From NCBI GenBank assembly GCA_027037055.1, contig JALWBR010000007.1, forward strand, positions 1 through 38,119: 38,119 bases of DNA. The letters run 5' to 3'. A model generated the notes under the pieces. It saw only the letters and a program-made list of their open reading frames with translations. It had not been told where the DNA came from and searched no databases. Shown here piece after piece: positions 1 to 9,271 of the stretch. Numbering within the stretch: the first letter of the stretch is position 1; each line of letters opens with the position of its first letter. The stretch is from Aquificales bacterium (GTDB lineage: Bacteria > Aquificota > Aquificia > Aquificales > Aquificaceae). The position numbers were made by a program, and so were the translations under genes.

Positions 1-81
1 CAATATACCCCTGTGGGTTATGGATTTGTCAGAAGGTACCCTCAGCTCACCTTTAACCTTTTTTATCCTACTTATCTTCAT
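1..81 (-). CDS. aroA: 3-phosphoshikimate 1-carboxyvinyltransferase (EPSP synthase), N-terminal fragment
   Basis: Only the first 27 codons are present; the gene runs off the left edge. Read on the minus strand from the ATG at 81-79, the frame gives a short basic leader and then GELRVPSDKSITHRGIL. This is the conserved N-terminal substrate-binding block of EPSP synthase (PSDKSITHR; the Lys and Arg contact PEP and shikimate-3-phosphate in known structures). EPSP synthase condenses shikimate-3-phosphate with PEP in the chorismate pathway. The start lies inside the end of tyrA (14-base overlap) with a GAGGT-type ribosome-binding site upstream, so translation is probably coupled. The pairing with tyrA makes sense because both belong to aromatic amino acid synthesis. 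The product is recognised from the motif alone. Confidence 0.85.
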   Translation of the reverse strand, partial: MKISRIKKVKGELRVPSDKSITHRGIL

Positions 82-925
82 CAATCATCAACCTCTTTTC
101 CCTTATCCTCTCCAAATATTTACATAGCTTTTCCGATTCTCCTTTTTCAATCATCCTCTTTATATCAGAAAGGACATCCATATAAACATCTATAGCTTCT
201 ATTACATTATTGCGGTTCTCCATAAAAATATCCCTCCACATCACTGGGTTACTTGCTGCAATCCTTGTAAAATCCTTAAAACCCGCACCGGGGTACTTGA
301 ACAAATCAATTTCCTTGGACATTCTGTCTATGGTTTCTATTAAACCGAAAGCTACAGCATGTGGAAGATGGGAAACCGCACCAAATACATAATCGTGGGT
401 AAAAGGGTCCATAAATTCAACATGTGAGCCTATGGATCTCCACATATCAACAACCCTGCTAATAAATGCACCGTTTGTATTTTCTGTGGGCGTTATTATC
501 ACCTTTTTATCTTTATATAAATCCGATCTACTGTATTCCACTCCTGATTTTTCCGTTCCAGCAATAGGATGACCGCCTACAAATCTCCCTCCTAAAAAAG
601 ATTCCATTTTATAAACTATATTTCCCTTAACACTACCTATATCCGTAACTATCACATCCTCCCCTATCAAATCCTTTAAGCACTCGCCTATTTCTGTAAA
701 GGTTCCGACAGGTGTTGCAATAATTACAATATCTAACTCTATACCTTCTATACAACCGAGATCCGTATAGCCGTAGTCTATTATTCCGAGATCCAGCGCC
801 TTATCAATGGAATTCTTATCTATGTCTATGCCGTAAATACTGTTACACAAACACGCCTCCCTCAAAGACAGGGCAAGCGACCCTCCCATAAAACCTACAC
901 CTATTATGCACGCATTACCGAACAT
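68..925 (-). CDS. tyrA: Prephenate dehydrogenase
   Basis: Oxidatively decarboxylates prephenate to 4-hydroxyphenylpyruvate, the committed step to tyrosine, with NAD(+). The 285-residue protein opens with a Rossmann fold (GVGFMGGS, residues 9-16; acidic residue in GIDID near 34). TDIGSVK (94-100) and GGHPIAGTEKSG (117-128, His119) form the family's active site, and a helical C-terminal domain contains SHLPH. There is no ACT or chorismate mutase domain, so this is the short monofunctional type. The ATG at 925 is preceded by TGATAGAAT and only 8 further bases, with no Shine-Dalgarno, suggesting its own promoter and a nearly leaderless transcript, although it also lies 23 bases after the upstream flavoprotein gene. 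It overlaps aroA downstream by 14 bases. Confidence 0.93.
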   Translation of the reverse strand: MFGNACIIGVGFMGGSLALSLREACLCNSIYGIDIDKNSIDKALDLGIIDYGYTDLGCIEGIELDIVIIATPVGTFTEIGECLKDLIGEDVIVTDIGSVKGNIVYKMESFLGGRFVGGHPIAGTEKSGVEYSRSDLYKDKKVIITPTENTNGAFISRVVDMWRSIGSHVEFMDPFTHDYVFGAVSHLPHAVAFGLIETIDRMSKEIDLFKYPGAGFKDFTRIAASNPVMWRDIFMENRNNVIEAIDVYMDVLSDIKRMIEKGESEKLCKYLERIREKRLMIDEDK

Positions 926-933
926 GCTTTTTT

Positions 934-942
934 ATTCTATCA
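934..942 (-). promoter_or_regulatory. Putative tyrA promoter, extended -10
   Basis: On the minus strand the sequence reads TGATAGAAT (942 to 934), an extended -10 (TG-N-TAGAAT). The predicted start of transcription is near 927, two bases before the tyrA ATG. No convincing -35 was found; it would fall in the end of the preceding flavoprotein gene. Confidence 0.5.
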
Positions 943-948
943 GAAGCC

Positions 949-2043
949 CTATCCTAATAAGCTCAAAAAGAAGTCAATTAAACCCCTTCTGTAGATATGC
1001 TTGTATCCCCTTATACCTTTAAGCAGATCCATATAACGCTCAAGTGCTTTACCCCTTCCCATCCGGAAGGCAACCTTCTGAAATCTGTAGGCTAAGGAGG
1101 CAATCTTCCCTGCGTAAACGAACTCAGGAACCATCTCCTTATTTACATAATCCCTGTAATATTCCTGCACATAATCAAAATCCTTCAAAGCACTTTTAAA
1201 AAGCAGTTCACCTCCCCACAGTCCGTAAAATATACCCTCACCGAGCAACGGATCGGTCATATTTGCACTATCGCCCACAAGGAGTATGTTACCCTTACCC
1301 GTATTTATGTCCTCCGCCTTCTCCGTAAAAGGTATAAACCACCCTTTACACCCTACATCTTTAACACCAAATTTCCTTTCCACATAGTCCTTTAATATAA
1401 GGGCTATATTTTCAGAACCCGTACTGGCTATACCTACACTTACTGTACCTTTTCCACTGGGAAACACCCACAAATATCCCCTTTTTACATAACCAAGCTC
1501 TATAATAACCCTTTCCGACAGTTCACCTTTAATGAACACCTCCACAGCTCTGTAATACTTCCTCCTCTTAAAACCAAGTCTCTTTAAGACCTTTGAATAA
1601 AAGCCGTCCGCCCCTACGAGGTATTTGGTAAAAAAGATCCCCTTGGATGTATGTACCTTAATCCAGTCCTTATCCGTTATATAACTTTCAAATTCGCATG
1701 CAGGTATGAACTCCGCCCCCGATTCCCTCGCACTTTCTAAAAGGAAATTATCAAAGTCCCTCCTGTGTATAATGTAGGCGATCGTATCACCTGAAAACTT
1801 GGTAATATAGGAAGAACCTCCGTAACCGAGGGTTCCACCCTTTATTTCATTCTTTACCAGATTCTTCCATCCCTGTGGGAAAAATCTCTCAATCCTTTTT
1901 GATAAACATCCTCCGCACAGTTTATCCCTTGGAAATTCGTATTTGTCAATAATAAGGACCTTAAAACCTATCTTGCTTAGTCTAAAAGCTGTATAGGAAC
2001 CCGAGGGACCAGCACCGACAACAACAAAGTCATATATTTTCAT
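949..2043 (-). CDS. FAD-dependent oxidoreductase, geranylgeranyl reductase family
   Basis: A flavoprotein of 364 residues from the ATG at 2043. It has an N-terminal dinucleotide-binding motif VVGAGPSGS (about 8-16), an acidic strand end (IIDKYEFPRDKLCGG, about 31-45) and a second FAD motif, LLVGDSANMTDPLLGEG, near residue 275. The CGG after the first fold and the GDSA..DPLLGEGI block are typical of the geranylgeranyl reductase/digeranylglycerophospholipid reductase group, which saturates isoprenoid chains. The substrate here is unknown; quinone side chains or other polyprenyl lipids are possible. A longer frame starting at 2091 exists, but the FAD motif needs only the 2043 start, and that start gives a 14-base overlap with rbfA. 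The gene sits between rbfA and tyrA with no clear pathway link. Confidence 0.8.
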   Translation of the reverse strand: MKIYDFVVVGAGPSGSYTAFRLSKIGFKVLIIDKYEFPRDKLCGGCLSKRIERFFPQGWKNLVKNEIKGGTLGYGGSSYITKFSGDTIAYIIHRRDFDNFLLESARESGAEFIPACEFESYITDKDWIKVHTSKGIFFTKYLVGADGFYSKVLKRLGFKRRKYYRAVEVFIKGELSERVIIELGYVKRGYLWVFPSGKGTVSVGIASTGSENIALILKDYVERKFGVKDVGCKGWFIPFTEKAEDINTGKGNILLVGDSANMTDPLLGEGIFYGLWGGELLFKSALKDFDYVQEYYRDYVNKEMVPEFVYAGKIASLAYRFQKVAFRMGRGKALERYMDLLKGIRGYKHIYRRGLIDFFLSLLG

Positions 2044-2368
2044 CGGACATTTCTGTCCATATCCTCTCCCACACCTTAAGTTCTTTGTCAACCTTGAACT
2101 CTAAGGAAGGTATTATCCTCGCCCTTATGCTTTTTTTAAGTAAGTGTCTTATAAATCCTGCAGAATTAGTAAGTGCTTTAAGTGTTTCCTCCTCTTTTTC
2201 ATCAGGTATAACTCTGAAATAAACCTTCGCCTTTGTGTAATCAGGTGTAACCTCAACCCTTGTTATAGTTACCAATCCCACATTCGGATTTTTCACCTCA
2301 CGGGAAATTATATTACTTATTTCCTCTTTCAATAAGCTTTCAAACCTTGCCTTCCTTCTGTCCTGCAT
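2030..2368 (-). CDS. rbfA: Ribosome-binding factor A
   Basis: A 112-residue KH-like protein that helps mature the 5' end of 16S rRNA in the 30S subunit. The family pattern is visible in order: an N-terminal helix ending in ISREVKNPNVGLVTITRVEVTPD (residues 20-42), a strand with AKVYFRV, and a C-terminal R.IPSLEFKVD block. Length is normal for the family. It is the first gene of a minus-strand unit with the flavoprotein (14-base overlap), tyrA and aroA. It diverges from uppP across a 34-base gap. No strong Shine-Dalgarno lies before the ATG, and a TATCAT hexamer sits about 17 bases upstream, implying a leader of only about 10 nucleotides. Confidence 0.95.
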   Translation of the reverse strand: MQDRRKARFESLLKEEISNIISREVKNPNVGLVTITRVEVTPDYTKAKVYFRVIPDEKEEETLKALTNSAGFIRHLLKKSIRARIIPSLEFKVDKELKVWERIWTEMSDENI

Positions 2369-2402
2369 GTTTCTCTAAGCAGGTATGATAACATAAATCA
2401 CC
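2369..2402. promoter_or_regulatory. Divergent rbfA/uppP promoter region with near-symmetric -10
   Basis: The 34-base gap between the two start codons contains TATGATAACATA (2384-2395), a near-palindrome. Plus-strand TATGAT (or TAACAT at 2389) would serve uppP and minus-strand TATCAT would serve rbfA. Neither gene has a good Shine-Dalgarno. Any -35 regions must lie inside the opposite coding sequence. Confidence 0.5.
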
Positions 2403-4010
<1,608 letters not shown>

Positions 4011-4661
4011 ATGAAAAAAACCCTTGCACTCTTGCCTCTTTTATCATACATGATTTCATGCGCGGGTCTCACCGCCAATCAGGGGGAAGATAGGATATCC
4101 TTGCTGGAAAGAAGAATTGAAGCCATGGAAGATAAAATAACAAAGATTGAAGAGGATATCTATAAGACCAATGTAAGAATAGATAACATATCAAGAAATA
4201 TAACCGACCTGAGGGTTGAGGTGGAAAAATTAAAACTGCCGAGTACGGGAAAAATTGAAACGGTAGAAGAGGAAGAAGAGGAATACGAAGAAGATTACAG
4301 AAAAGCCTACAACAGGGCTTTCAAATTGTATAACCTCAAAAGGTTAAACCAAGCGGTTGAAGCCTTTACCAATTTTATTGATAACTTTCCGGACAATGAT
4401 CTTACGGACAATGCCTACTTTTGGAAAGGTAGAGCATATTTTGAACTTGGCAATACGGAAAAGGCAAAGGAAGAATTCAAAAAACTGATTGAGATGTGTG
4501 AAAAAGGAAGGTTACCCAACTGTAACAAAGCCCCGTCCGCCTATCTTATGCTTGTAAGAATATACAGGATGGAAGGTAATGAAGAAGAAGCCAATAAAGC
4601 ATTAAAAGAGCTAAGGGAAAAATACCCCACATCTGAAGAGGCACAAAATATAATTAAGTGA
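4011..4661 (+). CDS. CpoB/YbgF-like periplasmic TPR lipoprotein
   Basis: A 216-residue exported protein. The N-terminus is a short basic hydrophobic signal ending in SYMISC, a plausible lipobox with Cys17. Next comes a Leu/Ile/Glu-rich coiled coil (about 27-75), an acidic linker, and two to three TPR units (about 95-215), including YNRAFKLYNLKRLNQAVEAF and AYFWKGRAYFELG. Coiled coil plus C-terminal TPRs is the CpoB/YbgF layout; CpoB in E. coli links the Tol system to septal peptidoglycan synthesis. No tol or pal genes are in the window, so the function is by analogy. The frame extends upstream to 3822, but AAGGAGG 8 bases before 4011 and the signal peptide fix the start. First gene of a unit with uppS, cdsA and galT. 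Confidence 0.78.
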   Translation: MKKTLALLPLLSYMISCAGLTANQGEDRISLLERRIEAMEDKITKIEEDIYKTNVRIDNISRNITDLRVEVEKLKLPSTGKIETVEEEEEEYEEDYRKAYNRAFKLYNLKRLNQAVEAFTNFIDNFPDNDLTDNAYFWKGRAYFELGNTEKAKEEFKKLIEMCEKGRLPNCNKAPSAYLMLVRIYRMEGNEEEANKALKELREKYPTSEEAQNIIK

Positions 4662-4667
4662 AGGGGA

Positions 4668-5366
4668 ATGGAAAACACAAAGATTCCCAGACATATAGCA
4701 ATAATAATGGACGGGAACGGCAGATGGGCAAGGGAAAGAGGACTGCCGAGAATAGCAGGGCATTACAAAGGTGTTGAAGTTGCGGAAGATATAGCACGAT
4801 ACTGCATAGAAATAGGTGTAAGCTACCTTACCCTCTTTGCCTTTTCCACGGAAAACTGGTACAGACCGAAGGAGGAGGTTGAATTACTCTTCGGTTTGCT
4901 AAAAAAATATCTTACGGATAAAAGGGATGAGCTTATAGAACTGGGAATATATACAAGGTTCATAGGCAGAAGGGACAGGATTGATAAAGATATTTTGACC
5001 CTCATGGAAGCCATGGAAAGGGACAAACCAAAGGATATTAAGCTCAATCTCATTCTTGCCATAGACTATGGGGGAAGGGATGATATAGTAAGGGCTGTCA
5101 GAAAATTGATAAATAAAGGTTTTAAAGAAGTTGATGAGATAAGCTTTTCCAAGTTTCTTGATCTCGGTTCCGTCCCGGACCCCGACCTGCTTATAAGAAC
5201 TGCGGGAGAAAAGAGGATATCTAATTTCCTTCTCTGGAACATTGCATACACGGAACTTTACTTCACCGATGTATGTTGGCCCGACTTTAACAGGGATATA
5301 CTTGATGAAGCCATAGAGGACTTTTCCAAAAGAAAGAGAAAATTCGGTAGGATTCTTAATGAGTAG
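4668..5366 (+). CDS. uppS: Isoprenyl transferase (undecaprenyl diphosphate synthase)
   Basis: Cis-prenyltransferase that extends farnesyl diphosphate with IPP to the long-chain carrier lipid for the cell wall. The 232-residue protein has IAIIMDGNGRWA (10-21) with the Mg-binding Asp15, the FAFSTENW block near residue 50, and the C-terminal RTAGEKRISNFLLW...AYTELYF block that holds the IPP-binding Arg residues. Length is slightly shorter than E. coli (253). It starts 6 bases after the CpoB-like stop and overlaps cdsA by 8 bases, so the operon makes envelope lipids. Chain length cannot be read from the sequence. Confidence 0.96.
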   Translation: MENTKIPRHIAIIMDGNGRWARERGLPRIAGHYKGVEVAEDIARYCIEIGVSYLTLFAFSTENWYRPKEEVELLFGLLKKYLTDKRDELIELGIYTRFIGRRDRIDKDILTLMEAMERDKPKDIKLNLILAIDYGGRDDIVRAVRKLINKGFKEVDEISFSKFLDLGSVPDPDLLIRTAGEKRISNFLLWNIAYTELYFTDVCWPDFNRDILDEAIEDFSKRKRKFGRILNE

Positions 5367-6069
5367 GGAAATTACGGGAATAATCATAGGTATAGTAACA
5401 TTAGCACTCGCCTTTATAAGTATCTATACGGTTGCCATAGGAGTACTTATACTCTCCTACTTTATGTCAAGGGAGATTTTTATAACCTTCGGCATAAGAT
5501 ACGCCCATCTTTTTATACCCATGATAGCAATTGCCACATGGATAAACCCCGCCTTGGGTATATTACTGTCTTTCCTTTACTGTTTCTCTTACGGTTACAT
5601 ACGCTGGGACATGGATGTATTTTTGAAAGTTTTTTTTACAAGTATATATGCGGGTGTTCTTCCTGTATATCTCATCTTTATAAGGGAAATGGGCTTTAAT
5701 GCACTTCTCGCCCTAATTGTAACCGTATGGGCGGTTGATATATCCGCCTACTATGTGGGTAAAACAATCGGCAAAGTACCTTTGGCACCGAGATTGTCTC
5801 CGAAAAAGACCGTTGAAGGGTTGATAGGAGGATTGATATCCGCAGTAATAGTATTCCCACTGATCTCCGATATGGATATAATACAGTCAATGCTTTCTGG
5901 ATTGATAATAGGGATATCCGCAGTAATAGGAGATCTCCTTAAAAGTTTTATAAAAAGACAAGCAGGTATAAAGGATTTTTCAAACATATTCGGAGAACAC
6001 GGGGGATTTGTTGATAGATTTGACTCCCTTGTTTTTACAGGTGCTTTATACTATTGTATTTTGTTATGA
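5359..6069 (+). CDS. cdsA: Phosphatidate cytidylyltransferase
   Basis: Membrane enzyme that makes CDP-diacylglycerol from phosphatidic acid and CTP, the precursor of all acidic phospholipids. It has 236 residues with several hydrophobic segments. The C-terminal signature is present: SPKKTVEGLIGG, then GDLLKSFIKRQAGIKDF and GEHGGFVDRFDSL. The protein is shorter than E. coli CdsA (285), with fewer N-terminal segments. It overlaps uppS upstream by 8 bases and galT downstream by 4 (ATGA). A CDP-alcohol phosphatidyltransferase that could use its product is encoded at 27161. Confidence 0.95.
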   Translation: MSREITGIIIGIVTLALAFISIYTVAIGVLILSYFMSREIFITFGIRYAHLFIPMIAIATWINPALGILLSFLYCFSYGYIRWDMDVFLKVFFTSIYAGVLPVYLIFIREMGFNALLALIVTVWAVDISAYYVGKTIGKVPLAPRLSPKKTVEGLIGGLISAVIVFPLISDMDIIQSMLSGLIIGISAVIGDLLKSFIKRQAGIKDFSNIFGEHGGFVDRFDSLVFTGALYYCILL

Positions 6070-6974
6070 GCTTTTTTATAAGGGAAGATCCCCTTACGGG
6101 AAAGAAGATAATAATATCATCCCTGAGAAGCAGGAGACCCCAACTTATAAAAGGGCTTTCTAAGGAAGAACCTATCCAATGTCCCTTTTGCCCGGGTAAT
6201 GAAAGCCTTACCGCGGAACCTGTTGATATATGCGAGGAGGAGGGTAAATGGATAGTCAGGGTGGTGCCCAACAAATTTCCCGCCATCCAAGGTTTACATG
6301 ATGTGATTATAGAAGCACGGGAACATAGCGCGGATATTGATACAATTGATCATCTTGAAAAGGTACTTGAAGTGTATCAGAGAAGAATGAAATACTTTTA
6401 TAACATAAAAGGCATTAAGTATGTTGCGGTTTTCAGAAACAGAGGAAAGGAAGCGGGAGCATCCATCCAACATCCCCACTCCCAGGTGATCGGTCTCCCC
6501 TTTTATCCAGAGAGGTATCTCTTGGAAAGGAAAAAATACGAAACATCAGAAAAACACCCGATGAAAAACCTTATAGAAAAGGAAAAGGAGGAAGGTATAA
6601 GACTTATAAAAGAAACGGATAATTTTGTCGCCATACTTGCCTATGCCCCCACAACTCCTTACGAAACATGGATAATACCCAAAACCGTAACATGTTGTTT
6701 TCTTGAAGAAAAGAGACTTGATGAACTATCCTATATCCTTAAATACGGGGTTAAGCTACTGAAGGTGGTATTAGGAGAAAACATGCCCTACAACCTCACC
6801 CTTCAGTCCGGAAGTCCTTGGGATAAGGACTATCATTACTACTTCAGAATAATGCCGAGAATCTCTGTCTTTGGCGGTTTTGAAATGGAAACAAATAACA
6901 TTATAGTGGGAATATTGCCTGAGGATGCATCAAAGGAGTTAAAACTGGCAAAGTCTAAGGTTGATATCCTATAG
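6066..6974 (+). CDS. galT: Galactose-1-phosphate uridylyltransferase family protein
   Basis: Nucleotidyl transferase of the HIT superfamily. From the ATG at 6066 (302 residues), Cys39 and Cys42 (CPFCPGN), His87 (REHS) and His136 match the zinc ligands of GalT. HPHSQV (136-141) carries the nucleophilic His138, which forms the uridylyl-enzyme intermediate. Classical GalT exchanges UDP between glucose-1-P and galactose-1-P. In an autotroph the role is more likely sugar-nucleotide supply for LPS or polysaccharide than galactose breakdown, and related enzymes use ADP-sugars. The start at 6066 overlaps the cdsA stop as ATGA; an in-frame ATG at 6054 is less likely. The 3' end overlaps queC by 20 bases. 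Confidence 0.85.
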   Translation: MSFFIREDPLTGKKIIISSLRSRRPQLIKGLSKEEPIQCPFCPGNESLTAEPVDICEEEGKWIVRVVPNKFPAIQGLHDVIIEAREHSADIDTIDHLEKVLEVYQRRMKYFYNIKGIKYVAVFRNRGKEAGASIQHPHSQVIGLPFYPERYLLERKKYETSEKHPMKNLIEKEKEEGIRLIKETDNFVAILAYAPTTPYETWIIPKTVTCCFLEEKRLDELSYILKYGVKLLKVVLGENMPYNLTLQSGSPWDKDYHYYFRIMPRISVFGGFEMETNNIIVGILPEDASKELKLAKSKVDIL

Positions 6975-7614
6975 ACTCAAGGGCTTCCTTTCTTTGGAGA
7001 CATGTAGGGCATTCACCGCAAGGGGGTAATGTACCCTTGTAACATGAATAGGTCTTTTCATAAGGCACACCCAGATCCTTTCCCAGTTTGGCTATTTCTT
7101 TCTTTGTCATACCGAGGAAAGGTGCGTATATGTGAATCCTTTCCTTCTTCTTGGCTACAAAGGTAGATCCCGCATTTATTGCAGCCTCAGCTGCGGCTAT
7201 AAACTCAGGTCTGCAATCGGGATACGGAACATCCAACGCATGAACACCTATACCTATATAGTTAATCTCAAGTATATCCGCAAATATGGAAGCTATTGAA
7301 AGAAAGTTTATATTCCTCATGGGCACCGTCGTAATCGGCGGTTCCTCCGTATATTCACCCGATGGTATATCTATTTCCTCATTCAAAAGAGCGGATTCCC
7401 TAACCGCGCTGTAAACGGGAATATCCACCACTATGTGATCCTTAACACCCGCAATTTTTGCAATCTCCTTTGCATAAGTAATTTCAACACTGTGCCTCTG
7501 CCCATAGTTAAAGGAAATGGCATACACCTCGGGAAATTCCCTCTTTACATACCATAGGAGGGTTGCACTATCCATCCCCCCTGAGAGTAAGACAATTATA
7601 TTTTTTTTCTCCAT
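6955..7614 (-). CDS. queC: 7-cyano-7-deazaguanine synthase
   Basis: Converts 7-carboxy-7-deazaguanine to preQ0 with ATP and ammonia, a step in queuosine tRNA modification. The 219-residue protein has the ATP-pyrophosphatase P-loop SGGMDS (11-16) and four zinc-binding cysteines at 191, 199, 202 and 205 (CYKGTLPPCGECPTC). The frame could begin at a TTG at 7617, but the ATG at 7614 is preferred. A minus-strand TATTAT (7625-7620) puts the predicted transcription start on that ATG, and no Shine-Dalgarno is visible. No other que genes are in the window. It is convergent with galT and divergent from the antiporter unit. Confidence 0.95.
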   Translation of the reverse strand: MEKKNIIVLLSGGMDSATLLWYVKREFPEVYAISFNYGQRHSVEITYAKEIAKIAGVKDHIVVDIPVYSAVRESALLNEEIDIPSGEYTEEPPITTVPMRNINFLSIASIFADILEINYIGIGVHALDVPYPDCRPEFIAAAEAAINAGSTFVAKKKERIHIYAPFLGMTKKEIAKLGKDLGVPYEKTYSCYKGTLPPCGECPTCLQRKEALESIGYQP

Positions 7615-7640
7615 CAAAAATAATATTTTATTATAAAAAT
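7615..7640. promoter_or_regulatory. Divergent queC/antiporter promoter, 26 bases
   Basis: The entire 26-base gap is AT-rich (AATAATATTTTATTATAA core). Plus-strand TATTAT (7629-7634) and minus-strand TATTAT (7625-7620) are mirror copies, each 6 or 7 bases from its start codon, so both transcripts would begin at or next to the ATG. There is no Shine-Dalgarno for either gene. Confidence 0.55.
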
Positions 7641-8126
7641 ATGGAATTAAGGGAGACAGATTTACCCGGCATAGGTAAAAAATATGATCTTACCCTTGAA
7701 AACGGCAAGGAAGTGGCAATAATCATTTACAGCACTGGTAAAAGGGAAATATACCTCATGGAAGACGAAGAACCCTTATGCACAATTGAACTTTCCGATG
7801 AAGAATCAAGGGAAATAGGCTTTTTGCTCGCGGGTGCGGTTTATCAGCCCATACCTTCAAGCAAGATGGAACTCATAATGAAAGAAATGGTAATGGAATG
7901 GATAAAGGTGGAAGAGGGATCAAATTTTGAAAATAAAACCATAGCGGATCTGCAGGTAAGGAAGAGAACGGGTGCTTCAATTATAGCCATTGTAAGGGGA
8001 GAAAAGATAATACCGAGCCCTGATCCCTATACGGAGATTATAAAAGCGGGAGATACTCTTGTGGTGGTGGGTACGAGGAATCAGGTCAATCAGGTCATAT
8101 CCTTCTGCAAAAAATGTAAGGATTAA
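7641..8126 (+). CDS. Antiporter regulatory subunit with TrkA-C (RCK_C) domain, KhtT-like
   Basis: A soluble protein of 161 residues. The N-terminal half (about 1-65: MELRETDLPGIGKKYDL..., then a beta-rich stretch) matches the N-terminal domain of KhtT-type proteins. The C-terminal half (about 80-160) is a TrkA-C domain with VRKRTGASIIAIVRG and AGDTLVVVGTRNQV, which binds a small ligand such as cyclic di-AMP in Bacillus KhtT. It overlaps the next gene, a CPA2 antiporter without its own TrkA domain, by one base (TAATG). The two are therefore most likely a regulator/channel pair like KhtTU. The ATG at 7641 was chosen because upstream residues in the frame lie over the queC start and promoter. 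Ligand unknown. Confidence 0.85.
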   Translation: MELRETDLPGIGKKYDLTLENGKEVAIIIYSTGKREIYLMEDEEPLCTIELSDEESREIGFLLAGAVYQPIPSSKMELIMKEMVMEWIKVEEGSNFENKTIADLQVRKRTGASIIAIVRGEKIIPSPDPYTEIIKAGDTLVVVGTRNQVNQVISFCKKCKD

Positions 8127-9271
8127 TGGAACATACAATACCCATAGAGATATCCCTTCTCTTCATATTTGTATTTATACTAACCTATATACTCAAAAAA
8201 ATAGGAATACCCGCAATAATAACATTCCTCGCAGCAGGATTTCTCGGCAAAATATGGATAGATTCATCCCATATTGACAATCTTTATATCTTCAAAGAAC
8301 TCGGTATTATCCTTTTGTTTTTCTTCATAGGACTTGAATTCTCCTTTGACAGATTAAAAGGTATGCTAAACACCTTTATGCCTGCAATGGTTGATCTTAC
8401 ATTTAACCTCGTAATACCCTTTATACTTCTTACGCTCATAGGTTTTGATTATCTTTCAGCCTTTATTATCGCAAGCGTCATTTATCCATCAAGTACTTCC
8501 ATAGTTGCAAAGCTCCTCGTAGATTATAGAAGGCTTGTGAATCCCGAAGCGGAATTACTGCTGGGCATTCTTATATTTGAAGATATAATCGCAATTGTAA
8601 TACTCACCTTCCTGTCTTATCTTACAAGTGGTTCCGAACCGAGTTTACTTTCCGTGGGATTAAGCTTACTAAAGATGTCCTTAATACTTATAGGCTTTTT
8701 CCTTTTGTACAAGTTTGTACTTTCAAAATTAACAAACCTCATGGATAAAGTCTCAGAGGATGAAAACTTTATATTTTTGGTCTTGGGTATCGTACTTTTA
8801 TTCGGTTCCTTCTTTAAAATGCAGGGTATATCCGAAGCACTGGGAGCCTTCCTTATAGGAGTAGCCATACCCCAAACAAAGATAGCCCATAATATTGAGC
8901 AACATCTGTCAAGTCTCAAAGAACTCTCAATAGGTATATTTTTTTTCTTTTTCACCTACGATATAGATTTTCAAATGCCCGAAAACAAGATATTACTATT
9001 GCTTCTCATAGTGCTGAGCATATTACTGAAGGGTATATCAACATATATAGGAGCTTACATTTACGGTCTTAAAAGGAAAGCAAGGCTAAGGGCTTCCCTC
9101 TCATTTCTCTCAAGGGGTGAATTCTCCGTCATAATATCCGCCCTTAATCCTTTATACAGCGGTATAACTGTACCCCTCATACTTGTAACCGCTGTTATAG
9201 GTACCTTACTCTTTGCGGTCGCAAGTGATATAGCCAATTTTATCCATCGGAATAAACAAAAGACCTCATAA
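8126..9271 (+). CDS. Cation:proton antiporter, CPA2 (KefB/KhtU-like)
   Basis: An inner-membrane protein of 381 residues, almost entirely hydrophobic, with roughly 11-13 membrane segments. The family's conserved features are present: GIPAIITFLAAG in the first helices, FFIGLEFSFDRLK, the ASVIYPSSTSIVAKLL block, ELLLGILIFEDIIAI (with an acidic residue in the membrane) and ALGAFLIGVAIP. It ends right after the membrane domain with no C-terminal TrkA-N domain, and the separate upstream gene supplies the TrkA-C part. Expected to exchange K(+) or Na(+) for H(+) across the inner membrane; ion specificity cannot be read from sequence. The 3' end overlaps the acyltransferase gene by 32 bases. Confidence 0.9.
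   Translation: MEHTIPIEISLLFIFVFILTYILKKIGIPAIITFLAAGFLGKIWIDSSHIDNLYIFKELGIILLFFFIGLEFSFDRLKGMLNTFMPAMVDLTFNLVIPFILLTLIGFDYLSAFIIASVIYPSSTSIVAKLLVDYRRLVNPEAELLLGILIFEDIIAIVILTFLSYLTSGSEPSLLSVGLSLLKMSLILIGFFLLYKFVLSKLTNLMDKVSEDENFIFLVLGIVLLFGSFFKMQGISEALGAFLIGVAIPQTKIAHNIEQHLSSLKELSIGIFFFFFTYDIDFQMPENKILLLLLIVLSILLKGISTYIGAYIYGLKRKARLRASLSFLSRGEFSVIISALNPLYSGITVPLILVTAVIGTLLFAVASDIANFIHRNKQKTS

Noticed and set aside
13-195. Plus-strand frame of 60 codons at the left edge
   Set aside because: It lies opposite the tyrA end and the aroA start, both recognisable proteins, and its translation is low-complexity with no start signals.
4899-5387. 162-codon minus-strand frame opposite uppS
   Set aside because: uppS is unambiguous on the plus strand and the antisense frame has no start signal or motif.
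7615-7617. TTG codon as the start of queC
   Set aside because: The next codon is ATG and the promoter geometry fits the ATG at 7614; a TTG start would add one residue and gain nothing.
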